52,232 bases of DNA from Caulochytrium protostelioides (taxonomy: Eukaryota; Chytridiomycota; Caulochytriomycetes; Caulochytriales; Caulochytriaceae). Of the stretch, positions 28,352 through 39,054 are shown in pieces (positions within the stretch are counted from its first letter, which is position 1; each line of letters begins with the position of its first letter). The translations under genes and the position numbers were made by a program. The notes beneath the pieces are model-generated. The model searched no databases, was not told the DNA's origin, and was given only the letters and a program-made list of their open reading frames with translations. The DNA lies in NCBI GenBank assembly GCA_003615045.1, contig ML014242.1:1-52232 (forward strand), written 5' to 3'.

Positions 28352-29138
28352 ATGCAGTGAAGATCGAGCCATGACATTACTCCCGATCTCGGGCTCTTAC
28401 CACCACGTGACACCGTACGCGCGGAATTTTATATTTCACATCTAAATTAAATACTATTTAATCATCACGCACGACCGTTCGAGTCCCTCTGCGAGAGGGA
28501 CGAGAGGGACGAAGCCGCCGTTCAACAGCGCGTGTGTATATCCCCACGAACGAAGTGGATCAGCTGCCATCAGCTCGCCGCTACGAGACATGGCAGCCAC
28601 CGGCAACCGGGCCGTCCGTGGAGACGATGAGCAGCGGACGTCATTTTCGGGCTCCCACCTGCGCCATTGTTTCGTTGCATCACCTCCGTGATGATCCTGA
28701 TGTCTGATCACGCTGGCGACTCGATCGCGGTCATGGGTCGACAGACGGCATTTTTTGTCGCAGGCCGGCCTGGCCGACCGGCCCCGGTGACCGCGGGGGG
28801 CGCAGACCGGACGGCGGGACGGCGATCGCGATGCGAACGCCTCCTCCTCGTCTGGCTGCGCCTCAAGCCCCGCAGGCCGCGCCGCGCTCCCGCCGTCGTC
28901 GGCGGGCCGTCTGCCCACGCCACGTTCAGGCCGCCTCCGGGGTGCCGGCGCGCTCGTCGGCGCCGGTCCATGACGCCGGCGGAGACCACCGGTCCTCCTC
29001 GCGGCGTGCGGACGGACGGACGAGCGAGCGAGCGAGCTGGACGGCGCACGGCGGACCGGCCGATCCGACGCCGTCCGAGCGCCCCGACGGCTCCCCGCGT
29101 CCCGCCCACGCCCACGCCCACGCCCACGGTGGCGATGG

Positions 29139-29182
<44 letters not shown>

Positions 29183-29222
29183 GCCAGCCCGCCGCCCAAC
29201 CCTCTGCCACGCCGTCGCTTGA
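28352..29222. other. Spacer with CCCACG and GGCGAC microsatellites
   Basis: After an AT-rich 3' flank (28.36-28.46 kb) the DNA becomes strongly biased. CCCACG units lie at about 29104-29127 and GGCGAC units at about 29143-29175. Frames on both strands stay open through these, giving poly-His-Ala, Asp-Gly or poly-Arg peptides. I do not trust any as a gene on its own. It may contain the 5' part of the candidate gene that follows. Confidence 0.4.
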
Positions 29223-29749
29223 GGCCCGCAGTGCCCAGCGTCGTTCAGCGAGAGCGACAGGGTTGGGGATGCGGACACGGATGCGGATGCGGATCCGGAG
29301 GAGCAGGAGGCACGATCGGCAGCGACGTCGCTCGCTCATGAACACGAGCAGTCCCAGCGGATCACCCATGGCTTCGCCACCCTCACGCGTGCGGGAAAGG
29401 GTCGGGAGGTCTTGGGCATGTCGACGGCGGACGTGGGCGGAGCCGTGGTGTCACGGGTCTTCCTGCGGGCCCTACAACGATACCACACGACCGCGACCGC
29501 CGTGTCCTTGCTGATCTCGTCTCGTGGCCCTTTGAGCATTGGTGTTTCCACTGAAGCTGCGACGGACCGGGTGAGTGGGGTCTTCACTTGCCGTCTCGAC
29601 TCGTCGCCTTCCGTATCGCCTCGTGGTGAATGGTGCTGACGCGGCGCTCTGTTGGCCGGGCCCTCGCCATCTCTCAGCGACAACGGCTGCCGCCGTTGAC
29701 TGCTCCCGTCCGGTCGTCTCGATTCATACGCTCTGGCTGCTTGCGTTGA
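29223..29749 (+). CDS. Possible spliced gene, 3' part only
   Basis: A frame open from 29223 reads first acidic (DADTDADADPEEQE) and then protein-like: ITHGFATLTRAGKGREVLGM, STADVGGAVVSRVFLRALQ and SLLISSRGPLSIGV. It ends at a good donor, GTGAGT at 29571. A fitting acceptor, CTCTCAG ending at 29677, would lead in phase 0 to a stop at 29747-29749. Amino acids are mixed and codon bias is like neighbouring genes. There is no good start: an in-frame stop lies at 29220-29222, so an earlier exon or a frame error within the upstream GGCGAC repeats is needed. I recognise no family. The opposite strand is also open here, which lowers confidence. Confidence 0.3.
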
Positions 29750-31133
29750 TTCTGGCGTGGATTCACGGTCTTCGTCAAAACCGCGCCTTTGGCGCCCTTT
29801 TCTCCGCTGCCTTCGCGTGGTGCCGTGGATAGAGTTTGGGCCGGGGGGAGAGCCGGGTGGTGGCCGTTTCGCTTTCGCCGAGGCTCAAGGACGGCGGTCC
29901 CCTCGCCCCTGTCCCGTGGCCAAGCGGCGATCCTTGCGCCTTGCCCTCTCCCCATCGCCCGTAGCCCCGCTTCCCCTCTCCGACCAGCGGCTCCCGGGCA
30001 TCCCCGCCGGCCTCGTGAGCCCTGGCCGTCCGACGCGGGCTCCCCTCCGGCACGTGGCGCGTCGTCTCGACCGGCCTCTCGGCTCGCATTGCAATCTCGT
30101 GCAACCTCGTCCTCGTCCGTCCAGCACGCGATCCGGACAGGTCGGGCTGGACGCCGGCCGAGTCGTCGCGCGTCCCGCGATCGCCGTCCAGTGTATCGGC
30201 CCGTCAGAAGCGAGTCGCTGGCGGTGGCACAGGCCTCCGCTTCAGAGCTAGTTTTGTTGTTGTTGTCCATTTGATGTGTTTTCCACGCGCTGGACATCCC
30301 CCCCTCCATCCTGGCCTCCCGCGGTCTCTCTGGCAGGTCGCTCCGGCTGTCTCTCCTGTACGGTCTCTCCGGCACGGTCTCTCCCGCCCTTCCCCACCCA
30401 CTCGCCCACTCGCCCACGTTGCTGTGCCTGGCGTCGCTTCCGCTTCCAGCCAGACGCATCGCTCTCAGCAGTCTTTCTCGGACGCCATTCATACAGCACG
30501 AACTCGACGCATCAACCCCGACGAACCTCAAGCCAGCGCTTCCCGCTGACTGGCCGGGACCGCGCAGGGTGTGTGGGGGTGTGTGAATGCATATGAGAGC
30601 CACATCGTGCCGACGGCCTGTTCTTCCCTTGCTTCGTGATCTTACCACACATCCACTCTTGAAGTCATCTCGGCGAGCGCCTTCCCGGTTTTACTATCGC
30701 CTGCTCGTACGGCGCTCCCCGTGGTTCGAATTCTAGCCCTCTTGGCTTGACTCTCGTTCTCTGCGATTTCAGTTTAGTGTACGAGCGTGCGCGTCCTTGC
30801 TTGTTAAGACGGTTCCCTGACAGTCTCTGAGAGTTTCTGAAAGCGTTCCAATTTTTCTGAGGTGTTCCTGAGAGTTCCTGAAGGTCCCAGTGTGTGCGCT
30901 GCTCGTGCTGCTTGTGGCGTGCTTGTTTGCCACGTGCTGCTGCTGCCGCTGCCGCTGACGCCGCCGACGCCGCTGGTGATCGCCGCGTCTGCTGCCGACA
31001 CGATGTCGATGAGGTCTCGCCGCCATTGCCCGCCGCCGCCCTTCTTGACCCCCCGATCGTCCTTCGTCGCCGCCCGCGCCGCCACCACGCCCTCCGATCC
31101 TACACCACCGTGGCTGCCGCTGGGACCACAAGG
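29750..31133. other. Spacer upstream of the Ala-rich gene
   Basis: About 1.4 kb with no supported gene. A minus-strand frame stays open from about 30648 to 29674 but has no domain. Imperfect CGGTCTCTC units lie at 30322, 30361 and 30375, with a related GCTGTCTCTC near 30346. The 240 bp directly before the ATG at 31134 are open in frame but carry no ATG. Confidence 0.4.
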
Positions 31134-33854
31134 ATGACGCTGCTGGCCCTCGCGCCGACCCCGGCTCCCGCTTCCGCCCCGGCTTCGGCCGGGGTCCACC
31201 CCCGCCCCGCGGCCGCTGCCGCTGCCGCCGCCGCCACGGCGACTGCCCCGGCGACCGCGGCGGTGCCGCCCCCCGCGGCCGCTCGCGCGCCGTCGGCCGT
31301 TCGCTCGCACCATGCGCATGCCCGCCGCCGCCGCCTGCGGCCCATGCCGGCCGCCGCCGCCGCCGCCGCCGCCGCCGCGCCCCTCGTCACGGTGACCGTG
31401 ACGGCGCCGTCAACTGACGCCGCTCGGCCCTCGCCGACGCTGAAACACGTCTACCGGGGATCCCCGGCGGCCACGGCCGCTGGCGAGATCGGTGCCCCGC
31501 GGCCCGCGTCTCAGCGCCGGCCTCCATGGCAGACGGCGGCCAAGCCGCGGGCCGCTGGACTCCATCGGTTGTCCCCGCCCGTGCCCGCCGTGGCGGCGAG
31601 ACCCGCGACGGCCTACGACGCCGCCGAAAGCCCGACCGCGCCGCCGGCCGCGGCGCGCAAGACGGCCGCCCGGCCGCACCGCGCGCGCCGGTACGGCCGC
31701 TCCCGGCTCGCGGAGATTTCGCCCATCGGCGATACCGCTGCCGCTTCGACGGCCGCCGCGGCATCCGTGGCTTCTGTCGATCGCCTTGCGCCGCCCCCGG
31801 CTGGCCACGCGCCGCATCGCATTGAGCACCCCCCGCATGACCAGTCAACGGGCCCTTCACGGCGGTACCGTCGCCCTCTGCCGGTCCTGAGCGGCGCGGG
31901 CGGCGGCCCGTCCAGCCTCATGGCCACGGGCGGCAATGCCACGCCGCCGCCCTTCGCCGCCGCCGGGTCCGACGCGGGACCGCATGCGCGGCTCTACAAG
32001 CAGCCGCGATCCCAGAACGAGCGCCGCCGTCCTGCGCTCGTGACGCAGCCGCAGGCCGCAGCCGCCGGCCTGGGGCTGATGGGCCACGACGCCGCGCGAC
32101 CGCCCCTCGCGCCCATCTCGGCGTCGACGGGGCCAGCCTCAGCCGCCGCCGCCGGTCTCGCGGCCCCGCCATCCCGCAAGCGCCGTCGCCGCCAGACGCG
32201 TCACGCTAGCGCCGCTGACAAGCCGGCCGCCGTGCTGTCTGTCGTGGCAGCGCCATCCGCGGCGGCAGCGCCATCCGCAGCCCTGGCTGTCGGCTCGCCG
32301 CATGTGCAGCTCCATCGATCGCGCCGCGGCCGCGCACAGCCCAGCGCCATGGCGCGACACGCCCACGCGCTCGCCGCTCAGGACGACGCGCGGCTCACGC
32401 CCCACAGTGCGCCGCGGACCCTGGCGCCCGGCGATGCGCCTGGCGCCAAGCGCCGACGGCTCGGCGGCCCGCCGCCGTTCAATGCTGATGGCGCCGCCGA
32501 GCTGCGGCGCGCCCGCGCGGCTGGGCCGCGGCGCGCGTTTGCCCCGGCCGCCGCCCATTCGAGCCAGCCGGGCTCCAGAGGCCATGCCACGGCGCCGCGC
32601 CAGCGGCACCGGCACCACCCCCATCGACACCACCACCGCGCCACGGCAGCCGCCGCCGCTCACGCGGCGCGCGTCGCTGCCGCCGCCGCCGCCGCCGTTG
32701 CGGAGGCGTCCGCGTCGACCTCCTTGGTCACGCCCATGCACTCGCCGAGCGTCACGTCGCCGGCTGTCGGGGATGCCGGCGCCGCGAACGCCGCCATGGC
32801 GCCGGCCCTCGCTGCGACGGTGACGTCGCCGCTCGCGGTGACGGCCGCGTCGCCGCTGCCCGCTGCCGATTCGCCCGCACAGTTTGCCGTCGACCGCCCG
32901 CTCGCCGAAGACTGCACGCTGCAGCCGCCCATCGCCGACACGCTCTCGCGCAACCGCCAGTTCGCGTTGATGCAGTCGCTGCGCCTGTCGCCCGCGCCGC
33001 CGGTGAGCGCCTATGCGGATCCGGACGATGCCGATGCCGATGTCGACGACGACGTCGACGACGACGCGGCCAACGGCCGCGGAAGCGGCTCGGACCCCGA
33101 TGACCTGTGGGGCGGCGACGCCGACCTGGGCGACGGCGCGGACGGCGTCAGCGACGCTTACGAGAGCGGCGACGGCACGGCGCCGTCGTCGGATAGCGAC
33201 GGAAGCGCCCCGCATGGCCGCCGTCGCCGCCGCCGTCGCCGCTGCATCCCGTGTCGCTGTACGTGTCCTGGTGGGCCCAACGTGCCGTATCCGGTGACAG
33301 CCCCATCCGGCGACAACGGGTCCCTGCTTCATGAGGCCGTCGAGTCGGCGGTGACCACCAGCGATGCGACACTCATTACCGCTGGCGTCATCCAGCCCGC
33401 GGCCGAGGTCGCAGCCACAGCGGGGACGGCGGCGACGTTGGCGATGGTGAATACGACGGCGACGGCAGTGGCGGCGACGGCGGCGACGGCGGCGGCGACG
33501 GCGGCGGCCACGGCGGCGGCCACGGCGACGGCCACAGCGGCGGCCGGGCCGTGCCCGTGCGACTGCCCGACTTGCCGTCGGTACGCCGTCTACGACTTCG
33601 ACGACCCGTATGCGATGTCGTCGCTGTCAAGCGCGTTTTCGTATACGTACTCATACGCGTCGTCGGCATGCAGCGACGGCGACCAAGACGCCGACGATGA
33701 CCTGGACGGCGCCTCATATGACTCAACGTCCTCGACGTCGGGCAGCGACGCGGGTAGCCCGTCAAGCACGCAGGAGGCGTGCGATCTGGAGCTGGAGGCG
33801 GCGTTTGCTCAGCTGGAGGCTGAGAAACGGCACCGTGCCATGGTGTCCTGCTAG
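31134..33854 (+). CDS. Ala-rich protein with two mirror-image cysteine clusters
   Basis: The first ATG is at 31134, giving 906 residues. The N-terminal two thirds are Ala/Pro/Arg-rich disorder with basic patches such as RKRRRRQTRH and AKRRRL that could be nuclear signals. A better-conserved-looking TLSRNRQFALMQSLRLSP block follows, then an acidic Asp-rich region. Near residue 704 lies CIPCRCTC (C-x2-C-x-C-x-C) and near 807 lies CPCDCPTC (C-x-C-x-C-x2-C), the same spacing reversed. A Thr/Ala repeat encoded by GGCGACGGC units separates them. The C-terminus is acidic and Ser/Tyr-rich with a final predicted helix. I do not recognise the family. The clusters suggest joint metal binding, but that is inference. 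Third-position GC bias continues throughout, so the frame is probably real. Confidence 0.65.
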   Translation: MTLLALAPTPAPASAPASAGVHPRPAAAAAAAAATATAPATAAVPPPAAARAPSAVRSHHAHARRRRLRPMPAAAAAAAAAAPLVTVTVTAPSTDAARPSPTLKHVYRGSPAATAAGEIGAPRPASQRRPPWQTAAKPRAAGLHRLSPPVPAVAARPATAYDAAESPTAPPAAARKTAARPHRARRYGRSRLAEISPIGDTAAASTAAAASVASVDRLAPPPAGHAPHRIEHPPHDQSTGPSRRYRRPLPVLSGAGGGPSSLMATGGNATPPPFAAAGSDAGPHARLYKQPRSQNERRRPALVTQPQAAAAGLGLMGHDAARPPLAPISASTGPASAAAAGLAAPPSRKRRRRQTRHASAADKPAAVLSVVAAPSAAAAPSAALAVGSPHVQLHRSRRGRAQPSAMARHAHALAAQDDARLTPHSAPRTLAPGDAPGAKRRRLGGPPPFNADGAAELRRARAAGPRRAFAPAAAHSSQPGSRGHATAPRQRHRHHPHRHHHRATAAAAAHAARVAAAAAAAVAEASASTSLVTPMHSPSVTSPAVGDAGAANAAMAPALAATVTSPLAVTAASPLPAADSPAQFAVDRPLAEDCTLQPPIADTLSRNRQFALMQSLRLSPAPPVSAYADPDDADADVDDDVDDDAANGRGSGSDPDDLWGGDADLGDGADGVSDAYESGDGTAPSSDSDGSAPHGRRRRRRRRCIPCRCTCPGGPNVPYPVTAPSGDNGSLLHEAVESAVTTSDATLITAGVIQPAAEVAATAGTAATLAMVNTTATAVAATAATAAATAAATAAATATATAAAGPCPCDCPTCRRYAVYDFDDPYAMSSLSSAFSYTYSYASSACSDGDQDADDDLDGASYDSTSSTSGSDAGSPSSTQEACDLELEAAFAQLEAEKRHRAMVSC

Positions 33855-34735
33855 GCTAGAGGTCCGCGCTTGATCATCACCTCTGTTTATAGAAACAACA
33901 AGATCAATATGCCTTGAATACTTTCCGTCGAGGGCATGGGAAGGGCCAGGTCGATAGGGCCCGCCGTGCTTGTAGCAGAATGGCTGTGCCCACTGTTGTT
34001 TTGCCCTCGGGCCGGCCCAGCCCCCTCACGGGACTGAGCTGAGCCACCCGGGACAAACATCACGCACGCGGCCCCGCGCGGGGGCCCGCCGGACCATTCG
34101 AACCCGCATGGCTGCACCCACGAGCGCGGAGCAGCGGCAGTGGTTCTCGCAAGCGGTTTTCACATGCGGCAGAGCCCGTCCTGGAAGGGCTAGGATCAAA
34201 CGGCATCCCGGGCCGTCTATACGGTGATGAGCGAGCACGGCGAAAGAGCCCTGGGATGCATGGCTGATGCGATGGTGATCGACGCTGGTGCAAATATCGT
34301 CGATCTGGCCACTACGAGTTCCCTGTCACCACATCGCCTCCCCCGCTGCCGCCCGTTGCTCGCTATTGCCGCCCTGGTGCATCTGAGATTGCGATTCATC
34401 TGGTTTGCCTGCCCGAGCTGATACCTGCCACGTGCCTCGGCTGCTACGCTTGACGTTTTTTTTTGTCCGCGGCGGGGTGGACTCCGTGTACCATCGCGTC
34501 GTGTGACGGCGTGAGCGACCGCGTGTGGACCCTTCCCCGCTCAGGGCTTCCGATCTCCGGGCTCAGGGATCAGGGTCTCAGTGCCAGGGACTCAGAGTCA
34601 GGGACTCAGCGCAGGGTGCGTTCGCCCCCGCTGCTGACGCGACGCGGTCGCCCTGCGTGTCTCGGCCACGGCCACGGCCTCGACGCTTGATTCGGGTGCC
34701 GTGTGTTTGCCGAGCGTCGCGGCGCGTCGGCTCTT
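33855..34735. other. Intergenic spacer, no supported gene
   Basis: Only short frames are present. A TTCGAA string near 34095-34105 hints at a tRNA T-arm on the minus strand, but stem pairing is absent. The last part before the SS18 gene contains GGGACTCAG/CAGGGTCTC-like short repeats around 34560-34615. Confidence 0.45.
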
Positions 34736-35301
34736 ATGACGGACCCGCCGCCCGATGCCGGGCCAGGCGATGCTGGCCGGCCCTTGAACGCCGCGCCTTG
34801 TGGACCCAACGCGGGGATGCCGCCATCCCATCCATCCATGGGCGGCGTGGGTGGTCTGCCGGCGATGGCCGGTATGATGCCGATGATGCCGCCGAACGGC
34901 CTGGCGGGTGGGTTGTCCGGTAGCATGCCTGGCAATTTTCCTGGTGGGATGCCTGGTGGGATGCCCGGTGGGATGCCTGGTGGGATGCCTGGTGGGATGC
35001 CTGGTGGGATGCCGTGGCACCCGCAACCGGGAACGCCATACGACCTGCAGCAGCATCTGCACGCGCAGCCTATGATGGGGTTCCCACCTGGCGTCAACCT
35101 CGAGCTATTTAAGCAGTTCCAGCAGCAGCAACAGCAGCAGCAGTTCCAGCAGATGCAGCAGCTTCAGAACGTGGCACGCAGTATGGGTATGATCCGACCC
35201 GACATGACGCCGCAGCAGCAGCAACAGATTATGATGATGATTCAACAGCAGCAGCAACAGCAACAACAACAACAGCAGCAGCAGCAACAGCAGCACGCAA
35301 T

Positions 35302-35351
<50 letters not shown>

Positions 35352-38035
35352 CAATGGCTGGTCGGTTTCCCAATATGATGATTCCAGGGATGCTGCAAGG
35401 CATGCCTATGGGCATGCTTCCGAACGGTGTACCGGTCAATATGGTTGGCAATCTGCCCGTGGGCAGTCTTCCAAATGTCGGGATGCCTTCGAGCATCCCT
35501 TCGAGCCTGCCGTCCAGCGCGGCCCCCGGGCCTTCAGGCCATGGTAATCAGGTGGCGTCCTCGGGTGCCTCGCCATTGGGGATGGGCAACAAACCCGCGC
35601 TCTTTACCGGCATATCAACTGCTGCTTCGTCCAACGGGTCGTTGCCCATGGGCTCGATGTCGATGCCCGTCGGCTCGATGCCGATGCCGATGCCTTTGTC
35701 GATGCCAACGACGCTCAATCTCTCGCATTCTGCACTGTCGGCGCCCCCACCCGTCTCCCAGCCGGCGTCCGGCGCGCCGCCTGCCAAGGCTATCAAGACC
35801 ACGAAGACGGCCTCGCCACGACGAGTTTCATCGAGCGCGGCCCAGGCAGCCGCGACTGGTCACGAAGCTGCTCATCTGCAGAAGACGGGCGCCACCCCGG
35901 CCACATCGACCTCGCAGCCACGAAACACGGCTGCTTCCACGTCGTCACCAGCACCCGCCAAGCAACGGTCCTCTTCGCACCGCCGCGCGCCGTCAGGACA
36001 GTCTGCGGCGCGTCAGGATGCTGCCACCACCGCGGCGAGTGCGAGCAGCACACCCCCTGTCCCCGCGCCGTCGCCAGCGCCCGCCCAGCCGCTGCCTGGT
36101 GCCCTGTCTGCGATCGCCCAGCCAGGCGCCACGTCTGTGCTGGTCCCGCAGTTCAACTCGACCACCGTCGAGACGGTGCTTAATATCAACAAAGAGCTCA
36201 TCCAGATCCTGATGGCGTACCAGAGCAACGGATGGGTCGACGAACCCGAGCACAAGATCTATGCCGCGCGACTGCAGACTAACCTCACCTTCCTTGCGAC
36301 GCTGGCAGACGTCTTCACTAACAACACCCCCCAACCCGCCGCAGCCATCCCGCTTCCGGATATGAGCCGCGTAGTCGTCCCTTCCCGGCTCGCCGCCGCC
36401 GTCGCCGCCGCCCCGACGTCGTCCGCGCCGGCATCAGCGTCGGCGACCACCACGGCGCCGTCGGCGCCGTCTCCACTCACAGCGACACCGTCACGGGTTT
36501 CATCCGCCGCACCCTCGCCGGCACCCCCCGCCACGGCGGCGGCGTCTTCGGCGCCGTCACCCACACGTGCCCTCAACAAACCTTTGACGGTAGCCACCGC
36601 GCGGTCTGGCGCGGACTCCGTGACCTCCGCACCAGCAGCGCCGGCCGTAGCTTCCGGGTCCGCATCCGCCCCCGAATCCGCAGCCGTCGTTCCCCCTGCG
36701 GCCTGGTCATCGGCGCCGGTCTCTGCCGCGGCCGCAGCGACGCCGACCATGGCTCTGCCCACTCCGACAGCACTGCCGGGCGCCGTAGTCGTGGATCCCG
36801 CGCAGGTGGTGCGGGAGCTCGATCATATTGCGCCATCGGCCTCGGTGCTGGACCCCAACGTCGTGGACCGCGAGGCGACGCATCCGCGCTCTGCGAGCCA
36901 GCCGTTGTCAGCGACCGTCTACCATGCCGTACAGCCCTTCGTGGCGCCGCCCGACGTCGCGGCCCGCGTCGCGGCGAAGCTGCATCCCGTCGCCGATATG
37001 GGCCTCGCCATGGGCGGCCACGTGCCCTTCCAGCAGGGTGCGGCCGCCGTCACGGCGAGCGTGGAGCGGCTCGAGGGCAAGGCTTTTCCACTGCGCTCGG
37101 TCGCAGCGTCCGGTGGCACGCCCGCCGGCGGTGTGCCTGCGGGCAGCGCCACGGGGGCTTCCCAGCCCCAGACGTCGGCGCCCGTGGAGACGGTACCGAC
37201 GGTGGATCCATCGGGCGGTGCGTCGTCGGGGTCATCGGCCATCGGCGGCCCCGGGACGCCCGCCGCTTCGCTGTCCGAGCCCCCTACCACCTCAGCCCTC
37301 GCCGTCTCATTCTCGTCGGCTCTACCGCCCGTGACCGACACGGGGCTGGCAACCTCGGTCACCGTGGCCGACCTCCCCTCGGGCGTTCGCACCGCGGACG
37401 AGGAGGCCCCGGGCGTCTTGAGCGGGGTAATGGTCCAAGGCGACGCGATCTCACGTTCCGACCCGTCGCAAGCGGCACCCACCGCGCCACAAGGCGTGGA
37501 CCTCGTCACGGCGCCCAGCGATGGGCTCGCGCGACCCATGACAATCCCGATGTCGATGCCCATGCAGATGCCCATGTCGTTGCCGATGCCGATGGGCATG
37601 AACCTGCCGATGACGATCCCCATGACCCTGCCGATGGCGATGCCGATGGCGATGCCGATCGGGATGCCGATGGCGATGCCGATCGGGATGCCGATGCCGA
37701 TGCCGATGCCGATGGTAATGCCTGTGGGCGACGGCGGATCTCAGGTCGCCTTGGAACCTGCGCTCATGCGGCTAGGCGCCACAACGGCTCAGCCAACGAA
37801 CGGACCGGCGATCGATGGGGGCACCCCAGGCTCAACCATGAGCGGTCGTGCCGGGTCGGCGGCGCCGTCGGATACCGGGGACGGCGTGAAGACGCCCGCC
37901 GCCGCGACGCCTTTGCCCGTCATGGCAGCGAACTCGTCGTTTGCGGTGCCATCCCCACCGCCACTGCCGTCGTCGACGGCGACCGCGACCGTGACGTCGC
38001 CCGCGCCCGCCCCTCTGTTTGACTTTCATATATAA
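34736..38035 (+). CDS. SS18/SSXT-domain protein, SWI/SNF-type coactivator
   Basis: From the ATG at 34736 the protein is 1099 residues. Residues 70-93 hold six Gly-Gly-Met-Pro units made by a 12-bp repeat (34943-35014). PolyQ blocks fill about 125-205. The SSXT domain is at about 472-530: [19 protein letters not shown], then [16 protein letters not shown]. This is the segment by which SS18 joins BAF/SWI-SNF remodellers in animals and GIF proteins act in plants. The middle is Ala/Ser/Pro-rich disorder. At about 935-996 a run of MP, MPM and IPM units gives roughly one Met per two to three residues. The SSXT domain is far downstream of the polyQ, whereas in animal SS18 it is N-terminal. Function as a chromatin-remodeller subunit is by family. 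Confidence 0.85.
34943..35014 (+). repeat. Six tandem 12-bp units (GGTGGGATGCCT)
   Basis: Six head-to-tail copies, nearly identical, encode GGMP units within the SS18 protein. Near-perfect DNA identity suggests recent expansion. Confidence 0.9.
37539..37722 (+). repeat. ATGCCGATG-type repeat encoding a Met-Pro tract
   Basis: Imperfect 6- to 18-bp units of ATGCC(G/C)ATG and GGGATGCCGATGGCGATGCC encode alternating Met-Pro with Ile, Ala, Gly or Ser substitutions, in the C-terminal part of the SS18 protein. The variation at third positions suggests it is older than the GGMP array. Confidence 0.8.
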
Positions 38036-39054
38036 GTAGCTAAAAGATCGATTGCCTGATTTTTTCTCTTTCCCTGCGAGCCTTAGACATCCTATGTGCC
38101 TGAGCATCGATCATTCGTCAACGCATGGGAGGCGAGTCTGATGAGATACCGAAGAACATCTGCTTCATAAGGGCATTCCTGGTGGGGATGCGGAACCAGC
38201 GTTAATATTTACATTCGCGCGGCAGGGTCTTACGGCGGTCCATGGGCGCGGCAACTCGTCGGCGAGCCTGAGAAAAAAAGCGGCAGGTCTTCAGATTTGC
38301 ATCTCTAGTCGACGGCGGCCGGGCCGTCGGACCACATCAGACGGCTCCTCGGGAGCGGCAGATCTTTGCGGTCGCCGTTCACGCCGCTTACCATACCTAT
38401 TGTGCGCTTCCGAGGCCATGACAGAACTGGCGTAGCGCACGGCAGCTCGGCCGCCATCATCGCCCTGCGAGCCGCACACTGCTGCGAGACATGGTGCGGA
38501 CGGCATGGTGCGGACAGAATTCAAGACATGCCGATCCATATATTCAGCCAGGCATGGAGGCACCTTGGTGTCCGTCGCGCCGGGATCAGAGGCCGGAAGC
38601 TCGTCTTAGGTTTTACATTTATCCCTACGTTTTACTGTATTTTGTTAACCACATTCTCCCCCCATCCGCATCCCTAATCATTCCGTTTCCTCCGCATCCC
38701 TCAACACCCCTCAGATCCCGTTTCCATCATTTCCATCCATCCATCCATCCACCCAGCACTAGACATCACTCATCGTCGTCCGTCTCGACACCAAAGGAAA
38801 ACCCCTCCGTCTTCCCATCACACCCAGGCGTCGCCCATCTCAAAGGAGAGCTGCAAGGCCTATCGCGCGATCTTTCGTCAGACCTCAAACACAACGTGGG
38901 TTGACGAGAGGGTGTGTGGAAGGCAGTATGCGGTTGACCTCGCCTACGTCTCTGCAACTGTTTCATTCGTTCCGCTTCTTGTGAGGCTTGACGCCGTCGA
39001 CGGGGGCAACGGCGTGCAATCTCTCGGAGTCGCCGCAGACCCAAAGCGAGCGCC
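38036..39054. other. Intergenic spacer with CCAT microsatellite
   Basis: No supported gene. CCAT units run at about 38733-38750, shortly upstream of the SH3 protein gene, in a C/T-rich leader-like stretch. A minus-strand frame from 38766 extends into the next gene as its antisense shadow. Confidence 0.45.

Noticed and set aside
28454-29278. 274-residue minus-strand frame with a poly-Arg run
   Set aside because: The run comes from the GGCGAC/CCCACG repeats; only its last 50 residues look protein-like, and there is no domain or independent support.
29674-30648. 324-residue minus-strand frame in a spacer
   Set aside because: Not opposite a sure gene, but its composition is Arg/Gly/Asp-rich, the longest version needs a GTG start, and it shows no domain or conserved-looking block.
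32139-33332. 397-residue minus-strand frame
   Set aside because: Antisense shadow of the Ala-rich gene, with Arg/Gly/Val runs from the same repeats.
34086-34112. Possible tRNA T-arm (TTCGAA) on the minus strand
   Set aside because: The bases flanking the loop do not pair as a T stem, and no acceptor, D or anticodon arm could be laid out around it. A similar string at 30723-30733 fails for the same reason.
34943-35014. CRISPR-like array
   Set aside because: The units are contiguous 12-bp tandem repeats within a coding frame, with no spacers.
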